Of a stretch of DNA of 26,170 nt, positions 1-7,333 are shown piece by piece. This DNA comes from CAIWTU01 sp035686205 (lineage in GTDB: Bacteria; Desulfobacterota; Desulfuromonadia; Geobacterales; Geobacteraceae). The position numbers were made by a program, and so were the translations under genes. The first letter of the stretch is position 1; the number at the start of each line of letters is the position of its first letter. The stretch covers positions 1 to 26,170 of the forward strand of contig DASRZQ010000146.1 of assembly GCA_035686205.1 (NCBI GenBank), read 5' to 3'. The notes beneath the pieces are model-generated. The model did no database searches and was not told the DNA's origin. It saw nothing but the letters and a program-made list of their open reading frames with translations.

Positions 1-149
1 CGGTGTTCGCCTTCTGGCAGCTTCAGGAAACCGTCGGCAAACACATGGGCAATAATACCCTGCAGATCAAGAACGCTAAAAGGGGACTGATACACAGCCA
101 TGCAGGGACGGGCACTTACATAACTGTATCGATACTGGAAAGAGCATAA
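1..149 (+). CDS. Thiolase (acetyl-CoA acetyltransferase-like), C-terminal end only
   Basis: The frame starting at base 3 is open from the window edge to TAA at 147-149 and gives 48 residues. The tail AGTGTYITVSILERA resembles the end of non-decarboxylating (SCP-x-type) thiolases, where a Gly-rich turn is followed by a final beta strand. The DUF35 zinc-ribbon/OB-fold gene that follows on the same strand is a common partner of such thiolases, which supports the call. The catalytic residues lie upstream, outside the window, so the substrate cannot be judged. No strong terminator follows; 232 bases separate it from the next start. Only the last eighth or so of the protein is visible, so the assignment rests on a short motif plus context. 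Confidence 0.5.
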   Translation, partial: VFAFWQLQETVGKHMGNNTLQIKNAKRGLIHSHAGTGTYITVSILERA

Positions 150-381
150 ACAAAAGACAAAGCGTTTTAACAGGGATATTCAGGATAGACGGGATAAAGT
201 CACAAAGAATTGAAAGAAATCCGGTACTGCTTTGAATTTAAAAAAATTATTCAGGTTGGCCTGAATGAACGGCAAAAATTACCATAGCAAACCCTTTTTC
301 GGGTTCCGGGTTTTCCATCCTGAATATCCTGGTTATCCCTGTCAAATTCAGTTTTGCTTTTAATTAACAATGGAGGCCGTC

Positions 382-861
382 GTGAACAAAAACGCCAAAC
401 TGCCGGAGACAGAGGAAGGGACCATCCTTTTCAACGTCGACCCGATTATCATAAAGCATCATTACGAGGTCGACTATATTCATTCTTACGCCCAGGATTC
501 GCCGTTTTTCGCCGGTCTGACGAAGAAGAAACTATTAGGCAGCAGGTGTGTTTCCTGCGGGTACAAATACGCCACCCCGCGGGGCCACTGCATGGAGTGC
601 GGGTCGAAGACCGAATGGTTCGAACTCCCGCTCCGCGGGAAGGTCCATACCTTCACCACCTGCTATTTCGGCAGCGAGGCATTCCTCAAGGAAACGCCGT
701 TCACCCTGATCCTGGTCGAATTCGACGGGGTCGACACCCTGTTCATGTCCCGGCTGATCGGGACGGAACCCGACGAAGTCAGGGTCGGCATGCCGGTACA
801 CGCCCGTTTTCTGCGCAACTGCAAGTTCAAGCCGACAGATGTGTACTTTGTGCCGGTGTAA
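382..861 (+). CDS. DUF35 zinc-ribbon/OB-fold protein, acyl-CoA enzyme partner
   Basis: This 159-residue protein has a rubredoxin-like zinc ribbon with two CxxC pairs (C56/C59 and C70/C73), followed by an OB-fold half with alternating hydrophobic strands (VHTFTTCYFG, FTLILVEFDG). This is the DUF35 layout. Family members bind thiolases or HMG-CoA synthase-like enzymes and are thought to help channel acyl-CoA substrates. The preceding thiolase fragment fits that role. An ATG at 370 is in frame, but it overlaps the Shine-Dalgarno GGAGG at 372-376, which sits five bases before GTG 382, so I take GTG as the start. About 50 residues precede the zinc ribbon, as is usual. The exact reaction partner is unknown. 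Confidence 0.8.
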   Translation: MNKNAKLPETEEGTILFNVDPIIIKHHYEVDYIHSYAQDSPFFAGLTKKKLLGSRCVSCGYKYATPRGHCMECGSKTEWFELPLRGKVHTFTTCYFGSEAFLKETPFTLILVEFDGVDTLFMSRLIGTEPDEVRVGMPVHARFLRNCKFKPTDVYFVPV

Positions 862-892
862 TAGGGAATCACAATCAAGCAATTACCCGTTA

Positions 893-963
893 TGTCATGT
901 CGAACGCAGAGAGACATACTGATTGACCCGGTTCAAGATTTCTCGCTGACACTCGAAATGACA
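893..963. repeat. Imperfect inverted-repeat element (REP/MITE-like), 71 bp
   Basis: The left arm begins TGTCATGTCGAACG at 893 and the right arm ends CACTCGAAATGACA at 963. The reverse complement of the right arm reads TGTCATTTCGAGTG, so the outer 14 bases agree at 12 positions, and pairing continues weakly through the AGAGAGA/TTTCTCG parts. The core is the non-palindromic stretch around 918-938. It lies in the non-coding gap between the DUF35 gene and the shared terminator. The shape suggests a dispersed repeat, but no second copy of this type is present in the window. Confidence 0.5.
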
Positions 964-1025
964 ACAAATTGATTGCATCAAGAAAAAGTGGCAAGATATG
1001 ATCTTCCTGTTTGCAGCCAATAAGA

Positions 1026-1054
1026 AAAGCTGCCCGTTTCCGGGCAGCTTTTTC
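1026..1054. terminator. Bidirectional intrinsic terminator between the DUF35 gene and ahcY
   Basis: An 11-bp perfect stem (AAAGCTGCCCG 1026-1036, TTTC loop, CGGGCAGCTTT 1041-1051) is followed by T residues on the + strand and preceded by A residues, which become T residues on the - strand. It therefore suits both converging genes. Confidence 0.9.
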
Positions 1055-1080
1055 GTTTTCGACCAGATATTCGCTTTAAA

Positions 1081-2409
1081 TCAATACCTGTAGAACTCCG
1101 ACTTGTAGGGGCCTTCCACCGGAACCCCGAGATATTCGGACTGTTCCATCGTCAGCGTGGTAAGCTTCACACCGAGTTTCCCGAGGTGCAGGCGCGCCAC
1201 CTTCTCGTCGAGGATCTTGGGCAGCATGTAGACCTTTTTCCCGTATTTCCCGGGGTTGGTCCACAGTTCGAGCTGAGCCATGACCTGGTTGGTGAAGGAG
1301 TTGGACATGACGAAGCTCGGATGGCCGGTGGCGCAGCCGAGGTTCACCAGTCGGCCTTCGGCGAGGAGGATGATTTTCTTTCCGTCGGGGAAGATCACCT
1401 CGTCAACCTGGGGCTTGACGTTTACCCACTCCAGCCCGCGGATTGCGGCGACATCGATTTCGCTGTCGAAGTGACCAATATTGCTGACAATGGCCTGGTC
1501 CTTCATCATCTCCATGTGGGCGCGGGTGATGACCCTGCAGCAGCCGGTCGCGGTCACGAAAATATCTCCCACCGGCGCCGCGTCTTCCATGGTGGTTACT
1601 TCAAACCCTTCCATGGCAGCCTGCAAGGCGATGATCGGATCGATTTCCGTAATCAGTACGCGAGCGCCCTGGGCGCGCAGGGAATGGGCGCTCCCCTTGC
1701 CCACGTCGCCATAGCCGCACACGACGGTCACTTTTCCGGCTATCATTACGTCGGTGGCCCGCTTGATCCCGTCCAGCAGGGATTCCCGGCATCCGTAAAG
1801 GTTGTCGAATTTCGACTTGGTAACCGAATCGTTGACGTTGAACGCGGGAACGGCAAGGACTCCCTTCCGCACCATATCATAAAGACGATGCACGCCGGTG
1901 GTCGTCTCCTCGCTGATGCCGCGCACGTTTTCCAGCATCTCAGGGTGGCGGTTATGGAGAATGGCGGTCAGGTCGCCGCCGTCGTCCAGGATCATGTTGA
2001 GCGTGGAGCCGTCCGGCCACCTCAACGTCTGTTCGATGCACCAGTCATATTCTTCTTCCGTTTCGCCTTTCCACGCGAAGATCGGGATGCCGGCGGCCGC
2101 CATGGCAGCGGCGGCGTGGTCCTGGGTGGAGAAAATGTTGCAGGAAGACCAGCGCACATCCGCTCCCAGCTCGATGAGCGTTTCGATGAGGACGGCGGTC
2201 TGGATGGTCATGTGAAGGCATCCCGCGATTTTCGCTCCCTTGAGTGGTTTCGAAGGACCGAACTCTTCCCTCAGAGCCATCAGTCCGGGCATTTCCTTCT
2301 CCGCCATTTCTATTTCCTTGCGTCCCCATGAAGCAAGGGATATGTCGCGTACTTTATAATCGCCGCAACCTTCAGGCGATTTGGTTTTCTGTGCTTCTTT
2401 CAAGGCCAT
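1081..2409 (-). CDS. ahcY: Adenosylhomocysteinase (S-adenosylhomocysteine hydrolase)
   Basis: This cytosolic NAD-dependent enzyme splits S-adenosylhomocysteine into adenosine and homocysteine, clearing the inhibitory by-product of methylation. The 442-residue protein is full length for the family. Visible signatures are the substrate-domain stretch SSCNIFSTQDHAAAA, the DDGGD segment, the Rossmann loop CGYGDVGKGSA, the SNIGHFDSEID strand, the GHPSFVMSNSF motif and the C-terminal SEFYRY (KPDHYRY in many relatives), which reaches into the neighbouring subunit's cofactor site. ATG at 2409 is preceded by GGAGGAG at good spacing. A near-consensus promoter lies in the 93-base gap behind the flavoprotein gene, so ahcY can be transcribed on its own. 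metK, the other end of the SAM cycle, lies about 4 kb away. Confidence 0.97.
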   Translation of the reverse strand: MALKEAQKTKSPEGCGDYKVRDISLASWGRKEIEMAEKEMPGLMALREEFGPSKPLKGAKIAGCLHMTIQTAVLIETLIELGADVRWSSCNIFSTQDHAAAAMAAAGIPIFAWKGETEEEYDWCIEQTLRWPDGSTLNMILDDGGDLTAILHNRHPEMLENVRGISEETTTGVHRLYDMVRKGVLAVPAFNVNDSVTKSKFDNLYGCRESLLDGIKRATDVMIAGKVTVVCGYGDVGKGSAHSLRAQGARVLITEIDPIIALQAAMEGFEVTTMEDAAPVGDIFVTATGCCRVITRAHMEMMKDQAIVSNIGHFDSEIDVAAIRGLEWVNVKPQVDEVIFPDGKKIILLAEGRLVNLGCATGHPSFVMSNSFTNQVMAQLELWTNPGKYGKKVYMLPKILDEKVARLHLGKLGVKLTTLTMEQSEYLGVPVEGPYKSEFYRY

Positions 2410-2461
2410 ACATCTCCTCCGGCAATATTTTGATCAGGGAAATCCCCGTTTTCTGTCTAGT

Positions 2462-2490
2462 TTTATACCAGTTAAACACTGCCGGGTCAA
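2462..2490 (-). promoter_or_regulatory. Sigma-70 type promoter for ahcY
   Basis: On the minus strand TTGACC (2485-2490) is followed after exactly 17 bases by TATAAA (2462-2467), and TGG precedes the -10 box as in extended -10 promoters. The predicted start near 2455 gives a leader of about 45 bases. No SAH riboswitch fold could be recognised in so short a leader. Confidence 0.7.
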
Positions 2491-2502
2491 CCGGAACTGT
2501 TT

Positions 2503-3582
2503 TCACGCGGCCTTTTCGACGTTTTCCCTCGCGAAAAGCTCGTCAAAGATTTCGCTGACCGGGACGATGCGATCGGCCTTGAAAGCGTTGCTTCCGCAAA
2601 ATATGAGGCCGGTTTCCACATCCCCACGCTGGGCGCGGTCCAGGGCCTTTACGATGCAGAAGCGTTCCATGGATTCCTTATAGGTGCATTTTTTCAAACA
2701 GGCGGTGCTGCACCTGATCCCGTTATCCCGGTCGAAGCGGGAAATCTGCTCCCTGTTGCGTATAATGGCGCGGCCGGGAAGCCCGGCAGGGCTCATGATC
2801 AGGCCGATATCCTCTTTGCGGCAATCAATGTAAGCCTTTTTGAAGCTTTCGTCCGCATCACACTCAACCGTAGCCACGAAGCGGCTGGCCATTTGAACCG
2901 CGTCGGCTCCGCGCTCCAGTGCGTCGAGAACGTCCGCGCGGTCCCAGATTCCGCCTGCCGCAATGACCGGAACATTTTTTTCATATTCATTGAGAAAGAA
3001 TTCCTTGACCGCGCGAACCGTCGCATACTGGTCATATTCGCCAGTGCCGATATTTTCCATTTTCTCGCCGAGATGGCCGCCCGCGGTTTCAGGGTCTTCG
3101 ACGATCACCGCATCGGGAAGCCGGTTGTAGGATTTGTCCCATTTCTTGGCAATCAGTTGCGCCGCCCTGACCGACGATACGATGGGAACCAGCGCCACGT
3201 CCGGAGCGTACCCGGCAAGTTCAGGCAAGGTGAGAGGCAGCCCGGCGCCGCAGATGATAATCTTCGCCCCGCCTTCTATGGCCGCCTTTACCAGCGATTC
3301 GTAATCGGACAGCGCCACCATCACATTTACCCCGACGACCCCGCCGGGGGCGATTTCATAAGCCTTCCGCAGCTCCGACTTCAAGGCTTCGGAATCAGCC
3401 GCCTGATAATTATTCCCTTTGAAATGTGGGCTGTTCATGGCGATTCCCGCGGCGGCAACGACTCCCACACCGCCGCATTTAGCGACGTGCCCCGCTAGGG
3501 AGCCGCCGGAAATCCTCACACCCATGCCTCCCTGAACAATTGGATACCTCACCTCGTGTTTGCCGATTACAAGTGAATTCAT
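2503..3582 (-). CDS. Nitronate monooxygenase-like FMN enzyme (2-nitropropane dioxygenase family)
   Basis: This 359-residue TIM-barrel flavoprotein is of the NMO/FabK superfamily. It opens with the FMN-binding IVQGGMGVRISGG; later come the strand ends IIICGAGLPLTLPE, the VEDPETAGGHLG loop (a His in this position is catalytic in nitronate monooxygenases), AAGGIWDRADVLDALERGAD and the phosphate-gripping VQMASRFVAT. The C-terminal third holds several cysteines (ACLKKCTYKE, FCIVKA, IFCGSN), a feature of a subgroup in anaerobes. The real substrate is uncertain: relatives include nitronate monooxygenases and enoyl-ACP reductases of the FabK type. ATG at 3582 has AAGGAG about 12 bases upstream, a long spacing. 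ahcY follows after 93 bases but has its own promoter. Confidence 0.82.
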   Translation of the reverse strand: MNSLVIGKHEVRYPIVQGGMGVRISGGSLAGHVAKCGGVGVVAAAGIAMNSPHFKGNNYQAADSEALKSELRKAYEIAPGGVVGVNVMVALSDYESLVKAAIEGGAKIIICGAGLPLTLPELAGYAPDVALVPIVSSVRAAQLIAKKWDKSYNRLPDAVIVEDPETAGGHLGEKMENIGTGEYDQYATVRAVKEFFLNEYEKNVPVIAAGGIWDRADVLDALERGADAVQMASRFVATVECDADESFKKAYIDCRKEDIGLIMSPAGLPGRAIIRNREQISRFDRDNGIRCSTACLKKCTYKESMERFCIVKALDRAQRGDVETGLIFCGSNAFKADRIVPVSEIFDELFARENVEKAA

Positions 3583-3711
3583 TTCCGCGGATGGCTCCTT
3601 CCCGACAAGTTGCTTTCAATTCCCGTGAACCGAGTTTACTGGAAAAATGCCGTCTTTTGTGTAATAGTACTGTAAAATCAAACGGGATCTGTGTAATTGT
3701 GGTTTCAAGAC

Positions 3712-3898
3712 CATGATCTGAATCCGTGACGTCTTCACGCCTTCGTCTGCGCGAAACGCCTCGGTTTCTTGCATTCCCGTGGGATGAGACCTCCCGGCGA
3801 AGTTCACCCGGCGTGACAGGCGTGAAAGGGTGTCAATGGCGTTCAAACCCCGGCATTCCGCTTGCCTGGGCGTTCAGACATCACGGATTCAGGCATGA
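3712..3898 (+). mobile_element. MITE-like element, copy A (177 bp plus 5-bp target duplications)
   Basis: The element spans 3717-3893 and is flanked by the perfect direct repeat CATGA (3712-3716 and 3894-3898). Its ends are inverted repeats: TCTGAATCCGTGACGTCT on the left, while the right end reads CCTGAATCCGTGATGTCT in reverse complement. About 21 of the outer 25 bases match, with weaker pairing further in. It encodes no transposase. A second copy, inverted, lies at 18470-18643; the two share the outer ~75 and ~55 bases and diverge in the middle. The right target duplication contains the ATG of the downstream histidine kinase. The element is open in one frame and would give a spurious ORF (HHGFRHEN-type end). 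Confidence 0.85.
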
Positions 3899-4839
3899 GA
3901 ATGTTTAAGAAAATATTTCATCCCATTTTCGCTCTCATCGGCATCCAGATGGTCTGGGTCCTTGTCGTTTTTTTCTGGATATACTGGTTCGTGGGGCGGC
4001 ACAGGGAATTTCGAGAGCTCGCGCAAAGATACAAACCCGGACCCGTTGGGCACGGCCTCGACTGGTTTGTCCTCGTGCAGGGCTTATTGCTCCTGCTCGT
4101 GATGCTTGCCGGGGTTTATGTCATTTTCCTGTTCTGGAAACGGCAGTCAAACCTTTACAAACAGCAGAAGAACGCCATATCGCAGATAACACACGAATTG
4201 AAGTCGCCCCTGGCGTCCATCCAGCTGCATCTCGAAACGATCCGGATGCGCAGACTGCAGCCGGACAAACTCGAGCGGTTTGTCGACACGATGTTGTCTG
4301 ACATCGACAGGCTCAACAGCCTGATCAGCAACCTGCTGACCGCGGCGAAACTCGAACAGCGCGGACGGATGATCCCTCGGCAGGTAGTAGATTTTTCGGC
4401 ATTCGTGAGGAACATAATGGAGCAGAAAAGGGAAAAGCTGCCGAAAGGAGGAAGCATTTCCGTGGAGGCGGATGCCGGCATTCAAACATCCATAAACGAG
4501 GAAGACATGGAGACGGTGCTCAGGAACCTGTTTGAAAACGCCGTTCTCTACAGCCCTTCCGCGCCGGAGATCGTCGTGCGTCTTGGCAGGGAGGGACGGC
4601 ACTGCCACCTCGCCTTCCGGGACAACGGCATGGGACTGGAGCCCGGCGACTTAAGAAAGATATTCAGGAAATTCCACAGGGTCCGGCGCCACGGCGAGAA
4701 TCTCCGGGGAACCGGGCTCGGACTTTACATTGTCAGGTCCATCGTAGTAGAACACGGCGGGAAAGTCTGGGTGACAAGCGAAGGGGCCGGGAAAGGATCA
4801 ACCTTTCATATCTGCCTTCCCCTTGCCAGGAAGCGGTAA
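3895..4839 (+). CDS. Membrane sensor histidine kinase
   Basis: This two-component kinase of 314 residues has two membrane segments (about residues 9-31 and 54-78) joined by a short external loop of about 22 residues, so it probably senses a membrane or cytosolic cue or works with a partner. A dimerisation/phosphoacceptor helix with the H-box ITHELKSPLASIQ follows, then the ATPase domain: N-box NLFENAVLYSP, G1 DNGMGLEPGD, F-box FRKFHR and G2 GTGLGLYIV. The response regulator gene starts seven bases after the stop. The start is unusual: ATG 3895 lies inside the target duplication of a MITE, and an in-frame TTG at 3862 lies inside the element. ATG 3901 is another option, with AGG (3891-3893) as a weak ribosome site. 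The phosphorelay call is firm; the stimulus is unknown. Confidence 0.9.
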   Translation: MRMFKKIFHPIFALIGIQMVWVLVVFFWIYWFVGRHREFRELAQRYKPGPVGHGLDWFVLVQGLLLLLVMLAGVYVIFLFWKRQSNLYKQQKNAISQITHELKSPLASIQLHLETIRMRRLQPDKLERFVDTMLSDIDRLNSLISNLLTAAKLEQRGRMIPRQVVDFSAFVRNIMEQKREKLPKGGSISVEADAGIQTSINEEDMETVLRNLFENAVLYSPSAPEIVVRLGREGRHCHLAFRDNGMGLEPGDLRKIFRKFHRVRRHGENLRGTGLGLYIVRSIVVEHGGKVWVTSEGAGKGSTFHICLPLARKR

Positions 4840-4846
4840 TTGTTCC

Positions 4847-5566
4847 ATGAACGATGAAAAACAGCATATCCTGCTGATCGAGGACGAAATAAATCTCGCC
4901 AGGGGCATCTGCTTCAACCTGGAGCAGGAAGGATACCGCGTAAGCCACGTGGAGAGCGGTGAAGAAGCGCTTGCCATTCTGCAGTTCAACCGGTTTTCCC
5001 TGCTCATTCTCGATATCATGCTGCCCGGCATGGATGGCTTTTCCGTCTGCGCCGCCGTCAGGAAACTGGACGCGAGGGTGCCCGTGCTGATACTTTCGGC
5101 CCGCGCCGAGGAGGGAGACAGGATAACGGGACTCGCCAGCGGCGCTGACGACTACCTGACGAAACCCTTTAATCTCAGTGAGTTTCTGCTGCGGGTAAAG
5201 GGCATGCTGCGGCGGTCTTCCTGGTATCGCCCGGAGCCGGTGGAAGAAGGATACGTTTTCGGCGACAACGAAGTCTACCTTCTATCCTATCACGCCAGGA
5301 CCGCCCAGGGCGAAATTGATCTCACCGACCTCGAAGTGAAGACACTTGCGTTATTCTTCCAGAACGAGGGACAGGTCATACCCCGGAAAACTCTGCTGGA
5401 AGGCGTATGGGGATATTCCTCGGAAGTTGAGACAAGGACCCTGGACAATTTCATCGTCCGCCTCAGGAAATATTTTGAGCCTGACTCTTCCAAGCCGGTC
5501 TACTTCCAGACCATTCGCGGAGTCGGATACCGTTTCAGCCGGAAGCCGTCAAGAACAGACGGGTAA
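4847..5566 (+). CDS. OmpR/PhoB-family response regulator
   Basis: This 239-residue DNA-binding regulator is the cognate partner of the upstream kinase. The receiver domain (about 1-120) carries the acidic pair E12/D13, phosphoacceptor D56 in LLILDIMLPGMDGF, the switch residue in ILSAR and K106 in TKPFN. A winged-helix domain (about 140-235) has the recognition helix region ETRTLDNFIVRLRKYF and ends in the wing TIRGVGYRFS. A TTG at 4823 is in frame but overlaps the kinase gene; ATG 4847, after GGAAGCGG, aligns with normal receiver N-termini. The targets are not visible. The short gene that follows has its own promoter and could be one, but that is a guess. Confidence 0.95.
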   Translation: MNDEKQHILLIEDEINLARGICFNLEQEGYRVSHVESGEEALAILQFNRFSLLILDIMLPGMDGFSVCAAVRKLDARVPVLILSARAEEGDRITGLASGADDYLTKPFNLSEFLLRVKGMLRRSSWYRPEPVEEGYVFGDNEVYLLSYHARTAQGEIDLTDLEVKTLALFFQNEGQVIPRKTLLEGVWGYSSEVETRTLDNFIVRLRKYFEPDSSKPVYFQTIRGVGYRFSRKPSRTDG

Positions 5567-5571
5567 TATCA

Positions 5572-5580
5572 TGGTATAAT
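5572..5580 (+). promoter_or_regulatory. Extended -10 promoter before the 102-residue orphan gene
   Basis: TGG TATAAT is a perfect extended -10 element with no good -35 box 17 bases upstream. It overlaps the region just after the regulator stop codon and would give a leader of about 35 bases. Confidence 0.5.
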
Positions 5581-5622
5581 TTGGTTGCAATCCGGTTTTA
5601 ATTCATCAAGAAGGGGACAGAT

Positions 5623-5931
5623 ATGGATCTTGAAAAGGGGCTCGAAATTCTCGTTCAGGATTGGCGGGATCTTCACGAGGACGGCGGAACGCCGCTGTCC
5701 GTAGAGGAAGTTGTCGCGAACCTGGGCTTGGGCGACAGGTATGCGATAACTCCGGAAATGAAACCCGGGCAGATAGCGGAACTGATCATTAACGCCCTAC
5801 GCCGGACACCGGGTTCTTTGGAAAACGTTGAAAAATTCATGGCCCAATTCGAGTCGGCGGAAGAGCTGCTGGAGGAAATAGACCTGGACTGCCTGGTTTC
5901 CGACCTGTCTCTAGCGGAAGAAGACCTCTAG
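5623..5931 (+). CDS. Hypothetical acidic protein, 102 residues
   Basis: I do not recognise this protein. It is small, soluble and very acidic, with no signal peptide, membrane segment or cysteine cluster (one Cys, in LDCLVSDL). Predicted helices dominate, and the C-terminal half (KFMAQFESAEELLEEIDLD) is strongly helical and amphipathic, which could suit protein-protein contact. The ATG has AAGGGG at correct spacing, and codon use matches the neighbouring genes, so it is very likely translated. It follows a kinase/regulator pair on the same strand at a 56-base distance and ends before a strong shared terminator, so it forms the tail of that transcription unit. A role as an adaptor or regulated target is only an inference from position. 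Confidence 0.75.
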   Translation: MDLEKGLEILVQDWRDLHEDGGTPLSVEEVVANLGLGDRYAITPEMKPGQIAELIINALRRTPGSLENVEKFMAQFESAEELLEEIDLDCLVSDLSLAEEDL

Positions 5932-5991
5932 CAAAAGAGAGGACAAGCTTTTTTTTCGTATCGCGTAAAAAGCAGCCTGCCCCCTGAATGG

Positions 5992-6025
5992 AAAGGCCGG
6001 CGGGAATCCCCGCCGGCCTTTGTTT
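5992..6025. terminator. Bidirectional intrinsic terminator between the orphan gene and metK
   Basis: A 13-bp perfect stem (AAAGGCCGGCGGG 5992-6004 with CCCGCCGGCCTTT 6009-6021, loop AATC) has a T-rich tail on the + strand and A residues on the near side. It serves both converging genes. Confidence 0.92.
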
Positions 6026-6043
6026 CGCAACTCCGATGCACTG

Positions 6044-7213
6044 CTACAGCCCTGCTTTTTCCCGGAGTATATCGATCTTGTCCGTTTTTTCCCAGGTAAA
6101 CTCCGGGAGATTGCGGCCGAAGTGCCCGTATGCGGCCGTCTTTTTGTAGATGGGACGGAGCAGGTCGAGCTGTTCGATTATCGCCCGCGGCCGCAGGTCG
6201 AAGACTTCCCTGACAATTTCGGCTATCCTTACGGTCGGGATTTTGCCGGTTCCGAAGGTATTAACCATGACCGAGACAGGCTCGGCAACCCCGATCGCGT
6301 ATGCTACCTGAACTTCGCATTTGCTGCACAAGCCGGAGGCAACGAGGTTCTTTGCCACGTACCGCCCCATGTAAGAGGCCGAGCGGTCAACCTTGGATGG
6401 GTCTTTGCCGGAAAATGCGCCGCCGCCGTGAGACCCCTGGCCCCCGTAAGTATCGACGATGATCTTGCGTCCGGTCAGGCCGCAGTCTCCCATGGGGCCG
6501 CCGACGACGAAACGTCCCGTGGGATTGATAAAGAACCTGGTATTGTTGTCCATAAGTTCGGCAGGAACGACCTTTTTGATGACTTCCTCGGTTATTCCTT
6601 CCTTTATTGCCTCATAGGTGACTTCGGGTGAATGCTGGGAGGAGACGACGACCGTGTCGACGTGGACGGGCCTGTCATCGATATACCTTATGGACACCTG
6701 CGACTTCGAGTCCGGGCGCAGGAAATCCAGGACCCCTTTCTTGCGGACGTCCGCGAGCTTCATGGTCAGCTTGTGGGCAAGGGTAATCGGCATGGGCATC
6801 AGTTCGGGGGTATCCGTGCACGCGTAGCCGAACATGAGCCCCTGGTCGCCGGCACCCTGCTCCTTGAACATTCCCTCGCCTTCGGTAACTCCCTGGGAGA
6901 TGTCGGGCGACTGTTTATCGATGGAGGTAAGAACCGCGCAGGTCTCCCAGTCGAATCCCATGGCCGAATCATTGTAACCAATCTCCTTGATGGTTTCGCG
7001 GGCGATTTTCTGGTAATCGACGATTGCATTCGTGGTGATTTCTCCGGCGATGAATACAATCCCGGTCGTCACCAGCGATTCGCAGGCAACCCTCGACTTC
7101 GGGTCCTGCGAGATAATCGCGTCGAGAACCGCATCTGATATCTGATCGGCAACCTTGTCCGGATGGCCTTCGGATACCGACTCTGATGTAAAAATAAAAT
7201 CAGTCATGCCCAT
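6044..7213 (-). CDS. metK: S-adenosylmethionine synthetase
   Basis: This cytosolic enzyme makes S-adenosylmethionine from methionine and ATP. At 389 residues it is full length. It shows the N-terminal ESVSEGHPDKVADQISDA stretch with the catalytic His and the ATP/Mg site, the flexible-loop region around DISQGVTEGEG, the GAGDQGLMFGYA signature and the phosphate-binding GGGAFSGKDPSKVDRS. ATG 7213 has AAGGAG eight bases upstream; the Met two codons later lacks a ribosome site of its own. A consensus promoter lies in the short gap after ptsI, so metK is probably transcribed separately from the PTS operon. The leader of about 55 bases is too short for a SAM riboswitch. Confidence 0.98.
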   Translation of the reverse strand: MGMTDFIFTSESVSEGHPDKVADQISDAVLDAIISQDPKSRVACESLVTTGIVFIAGEITTNAIVDYQKIARETIKEIGYNDSAMGFDWETCAVLTSIDKQSPDISQGVTEGEGMFKEQGAGDQGLMFGYACTDTPELMPMPITLAHKLTMKLADVRKKGVLDFLRPDSKSQVSIRYIDDRPVHVDTVVVSSQHSPEVTYEAIKEGITEEVIKKVVPAELMDNNTRFFINPTGRFVVGGPMGDCGLTGRKIIVDTYGGQGSHGGGAFSGKDPSKVDRSASYMGRYVAKNLVASGLCSKCEVQVAYAIGVAEPVSVMVNTFGTGKIPTVRIAEIVREVFDLRPRAIIEQLDLLRPIYKKTAAYGHFGRNLPEFTWEKTDKIDILREKAGL

Positions 7214-7274
7214 AATTTCGACTCCTTGAATGCAGAATTATTGCCGGTTGCGTGGACAAAGCAAAAGACTCTGA

Positions 7275-7303
7275 ATATTAAAACCTGCACGGACTAATGT
7301 CAA
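7275..7303 (-). promoter_or_regulatory. Sigma-70 promoter for metK
   Basis: On the minus strand TTGACA (7298-7303) and TAATAT (7275-7280) are separated by exactly 17 bases. The predicted start is near 7267. The promoter lies in the 120-base gap between the ptsI stop and the metK start. Confidence 0.85.
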
Positions 7304-7333
7304 GAAAGAAATAGTTGGAAAAGAAGAACCGCT

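Noticed and set aside
249..266. Small hairpin ATTCAGG-TTGG-CCTGAAT after the thiolase fragment
   Set aside because: The 7-bp stem has no T-tract after it, so it is too weak to call a terminator.
354..926. 190-residue frame overlapping the DUF35 gene
   Set aside because: The Arg-rich, low-complexity translation is out of frame with the zinc-ribbon protein, which has a proper ribosome site.
1186..2331. 381-residue open frame on the + strand opposite ahcY
   Set aside because: It is a shadow frame of a gene with clear motifs on the other strand; its translation shows no recognisable domain and it has no ribosome site.
2410..2502. Possible SAH riboswitch before ahcY
   Set aside because: About 45 leader bases remain after the promoter, too few, and no conserved core was seen.
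7214..7333. Possible SAM riboswitch before metK
   Set aside because: The leader from the consensus promoter is only about 55 bases and shows none of the conserved SAM-binding core.
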